DNA of 25,214 nucleotides from Candidatus Puniceispirillum sp. (GTDB lineage: Bacteria > Pseudomonadota > Alphaproteobacteria > Puniceispirillales > Puniceispirillaceae): NCBI GenBank assembly GCA_018668795.1, contig JABJBD010000228.1, positions 1-25,214 on the forward strand, in the 5' to 3' direction. The number at the start of each line of letters is the position of its first letter. Within the stretch, counting starts at the first letter, position 1. Of this stretch, positions 23,927 to 25,214 are shown in pieces. The notes under the pieces are model-generated. The model did no database searches. It saw only the letters and a list, made by a program, of their open reading frames with translations, and was not told where the DNA came from. Both the position numbers and the translations under genes were made by a program.

Positions 23927-23938
23927 AAACTATAGTTT
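23927..23938. promoter_or_regulatory. 12-bp palindrome in the divergent promoter region, candidate operator
   Basis: AAACTATAGTTT is a perfect palindrome midway between the divergently transcribed binding-protein and dehydratase genes. TATAGT inside it is a plausible -10 box for the dehydratase gene, preceded by TCAAAC 17 bases upstream as a poor -35. A regulator bound here would control that promoter and perhaps both directions. No regulator gene lies in the window. Confidence 0.35.
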
Positions 23939-24004
23939 GTTAAGATTTTACGAGTGCCTGACGGTACGTTATGCATTCCCCATCATGAAAGTTCCCATAT
24001 TCCG

Positions 24005-25150
24005 ATGAAAATCCAGAAACTTGAAACATTCACCTCGCGCTATGTCAGTTTTGTCAAAGTCACAACCGATGATGGGCTAAGCGGAATTGGCCAGATGTCC
24101 ACCTATCATGCCGATATTACCGCACAGATATTTCACCGGCAGGTCGCGCCCTGGGTGCTTGGAGCATCAATCGCCGGGGCGCATCATGACGATGATGATG
24201 GCGATGCCCGCACGATCTTTGCCGATCTGGCCGCACGGGTGACCGAACGCGAGCATAAATTTCCCGGGTCTTATATATATCGCGCGCTGGCTGGGCTTGA
24301 TACGGCCTTGTGGGATCTGGTGGCCAGCGCGGCAGACATGCCTGTTACCGCCCTGATAGGTGGTCAGGCTGGCCAGCTTCGTGCCTATGCGTCATCGATG
24401 AAACGCGATATTTCGCCCGCCGATGAAGCCAAACGGTTTTGCCAGCTTCGCGATGAAAAGGGGTTTGATGCGTTCAAATTCCGCGTTGGCGCCGAATGTG
24501 GGCGCGGCAAGGACGAATGGCCAGGCCGCACCGAAGAGATTATCCCGACAGTGACCGCGGCATTGGGCGACGGGATTGTCAAAATGGTTGATGCCAATAG
24601 CTGTTTCGGTGTTGCCCGCGCGATCGAGGTTGGGCATATGCTGGAAGATCACGGCGTTAGCCATTACGAAGAGCCATGCCCCTATTGGCATCCAGATGAC
24701 ACATTGCAAGTGACGAACGCGCTGGCTATCGATGTGACTGGCGGCGAACAGGATTGCGATATGCGCGTCTGGAAAGACATGATCGATCGCCGCATTGTCA
24801 ATATCGTGCAACCCGATGTCATGTATATGGGCGGCATCACCCCCTTGTTACAGGTGGCCGAAATGGCGGATCAAGCAGGTCTGGCATGTACCCCGCATGC
24901 GGCGAATTTGTCACTGGTGACGATCTGTACGATGCATGTATTAAAGGCGATACCGAATGCGGGTGCCTATCTGGAACTGTCAATCGAAGGCGCCGATTAT
25001 TACCCTTGGCAGGACGCATTGTTTCGGGGTGATCCGTTCAAGGTGACAGACGGGCATGTGACGATTAGCGATGCACCCGGATGGGGGGTTGTGGTTAATC
25101 CCGACTGGCTGGCGAATGCAGATTATGCCGTGAGCGAGTTTGAGGGGTAG
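24005..25150 (+). CDS. Enolase-superfamily dehydratase/racemase (mandelate racemase group)
   Basis: This is a 381-aa enzyme. The N-terminal capping domain starts MKIQKLETF and contains VKVTTDDGLSGIGQ. In the barrel, Lys158-Phe-Arg160 is the KxK/R catalytic motif. Metal ligands are Asp196 (VDANS), Glu222 (YEEP) and Glu248 (GGEQ). Asp271 (QPDVMYMGG) and His298 (TPHAAN) form the Asp-His dyad. This set is that of the mandelate racemase subgroup, many members of which dehydrate acid sugars. ATG at 24005 is preferred over an in-frame GTG at 23954, because the family fold begins at MKI, although the ribosome site is weak. It is divergent from the importer, so it probably acts on the imported compound. 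The specific substrate is not determinable. Only unassigned sequence follows, to the window end. Confidence 0.9.
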   Translation: MKIQKLETFTSRYVSFVKVTTDDGLSGIGQMSTYHADITAQIFHRQVAPWVLGASIAGAHHDDDDGDARTIFADLAARVTEREHKFPGSYIYRALAGLDTALWDLVASAADMPVTALIGGQAGQLRAYASSMKRDISPADEAKRFCQLRDEKGFDAFKFRVGAECGRGKDEWPGRTEEIIPTVTAALGDGIVKMVDANSCFGVARAIEVGHMLEDHGVSHYEEPCPYWHPDDTLQVTNALAIDVTGGEQDCDMRVWKDMIDRRIVNIVQPDVMYMGGITPLLQVAEMADQAGLACTPHAANLSLVTICTMHVLKAIPNAGAYLELSIEGADYYPWQDALFRGDPFKVTDGHVTISDAPGWGVVVNPDWLANADYAVSEFEG

Positions 25151-25214
25151 AGGGAGAGTGTTAAACTCGCGGCCATTAAATCAATGACCTACTCACCCCC
25201 TACAACACTTTGCG

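Noticed and set aside
1..25214. CRISPR arrays, rRNA genes or insertion sequences
   Set aside because: No regularly spaced repeats, rRNA-like sequence or transposase frames were found on either strand.

Overview
The window looks like chromosomal DNA of a marine-type alphaproteobacterium, possibly SAR116-like. That assignment is an inference from the style of the right-hand genes and the overall codon use, not a proven identity. Two parts differ visibly. The right part (about 19.2-25.2 kb) is ordinary, GC-richer backbone. The left part (1-19.15 kb) is AT-richer, mostly built of envelope proteins of unknown function, and ends in a tyrosine recombinase lying directly beside a tRNA-Gly(GCC) gene. 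I read the left part as the right-hand end of an integrative genomic island whose far end lies outside the window.

Region A (1-11.76 kb) is two convergent gene trains of seven genes each that meet with a 7-nt gap at 6924/6932. The plus-strand arm encodes two tandem, colinear 302-aa secreted paralogues, a one-TM ExbD/TolR-like protein, a lytic transglycosylase (SLT fold), a 576-aa unknown, a 189-aa unknown, and an inner-membrane protein with a Lon-like (S16-type) domain that keeps the Ser-Lys pair. The minus-strand arm encodes a glycine-zipper envelope protein, a lipoprotein, an exported coiled-coil protein, a small exported protein, a MotA/TolQ/ExbB-like membrane protein, and two N-terminally anchored periplasmic proteins (one K/E/V/T-rich, one long and Pro-rich in the style of TonB). 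An ExbB-like and an ExbD-like protein, a wall-opening enzyme, a TonB-like arm and outer-membrane-type lipoproteins, with no ATPase, suggest an undescribed proton-motive-force-driven trans-envelope machine. This is my main candidate for a new system.

Region B (11.9-17.9 kb) is the most AT-rich part. It starts with a small DUF4177-like gene broken by a TGA exactly where the family's conserved Trp is expected. Then come an exported SH3-like protein, an exported M48 metallopeptidase, a membrane-anchored TPR protein and a CASTOR/POLLUX-type ion channel with two RCK-like domains, all on the plus strand, followed by a small lipoprotein on the minus strand.

Region C (18.0-19.28 kb) holds the integrase and tRNA-Gly. 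Region D (19.39-25.15 kb) is a polyamine/opine-type ABC importer operon on the minus strand (binding protein, ATPase, two permeases) ending with a cupin, and a divergent enolase-superfamily (mandelate racemase group) dehydratase. Together they look like an uptake and catabolism locus for a small organic acid or amine. A 12-bp palindrome sits in the shared divergent promoter region. No transcription factor, CRISPR array, rRNA or insertion sequence was seen. No gene-free stretch exceeds 300 bases.
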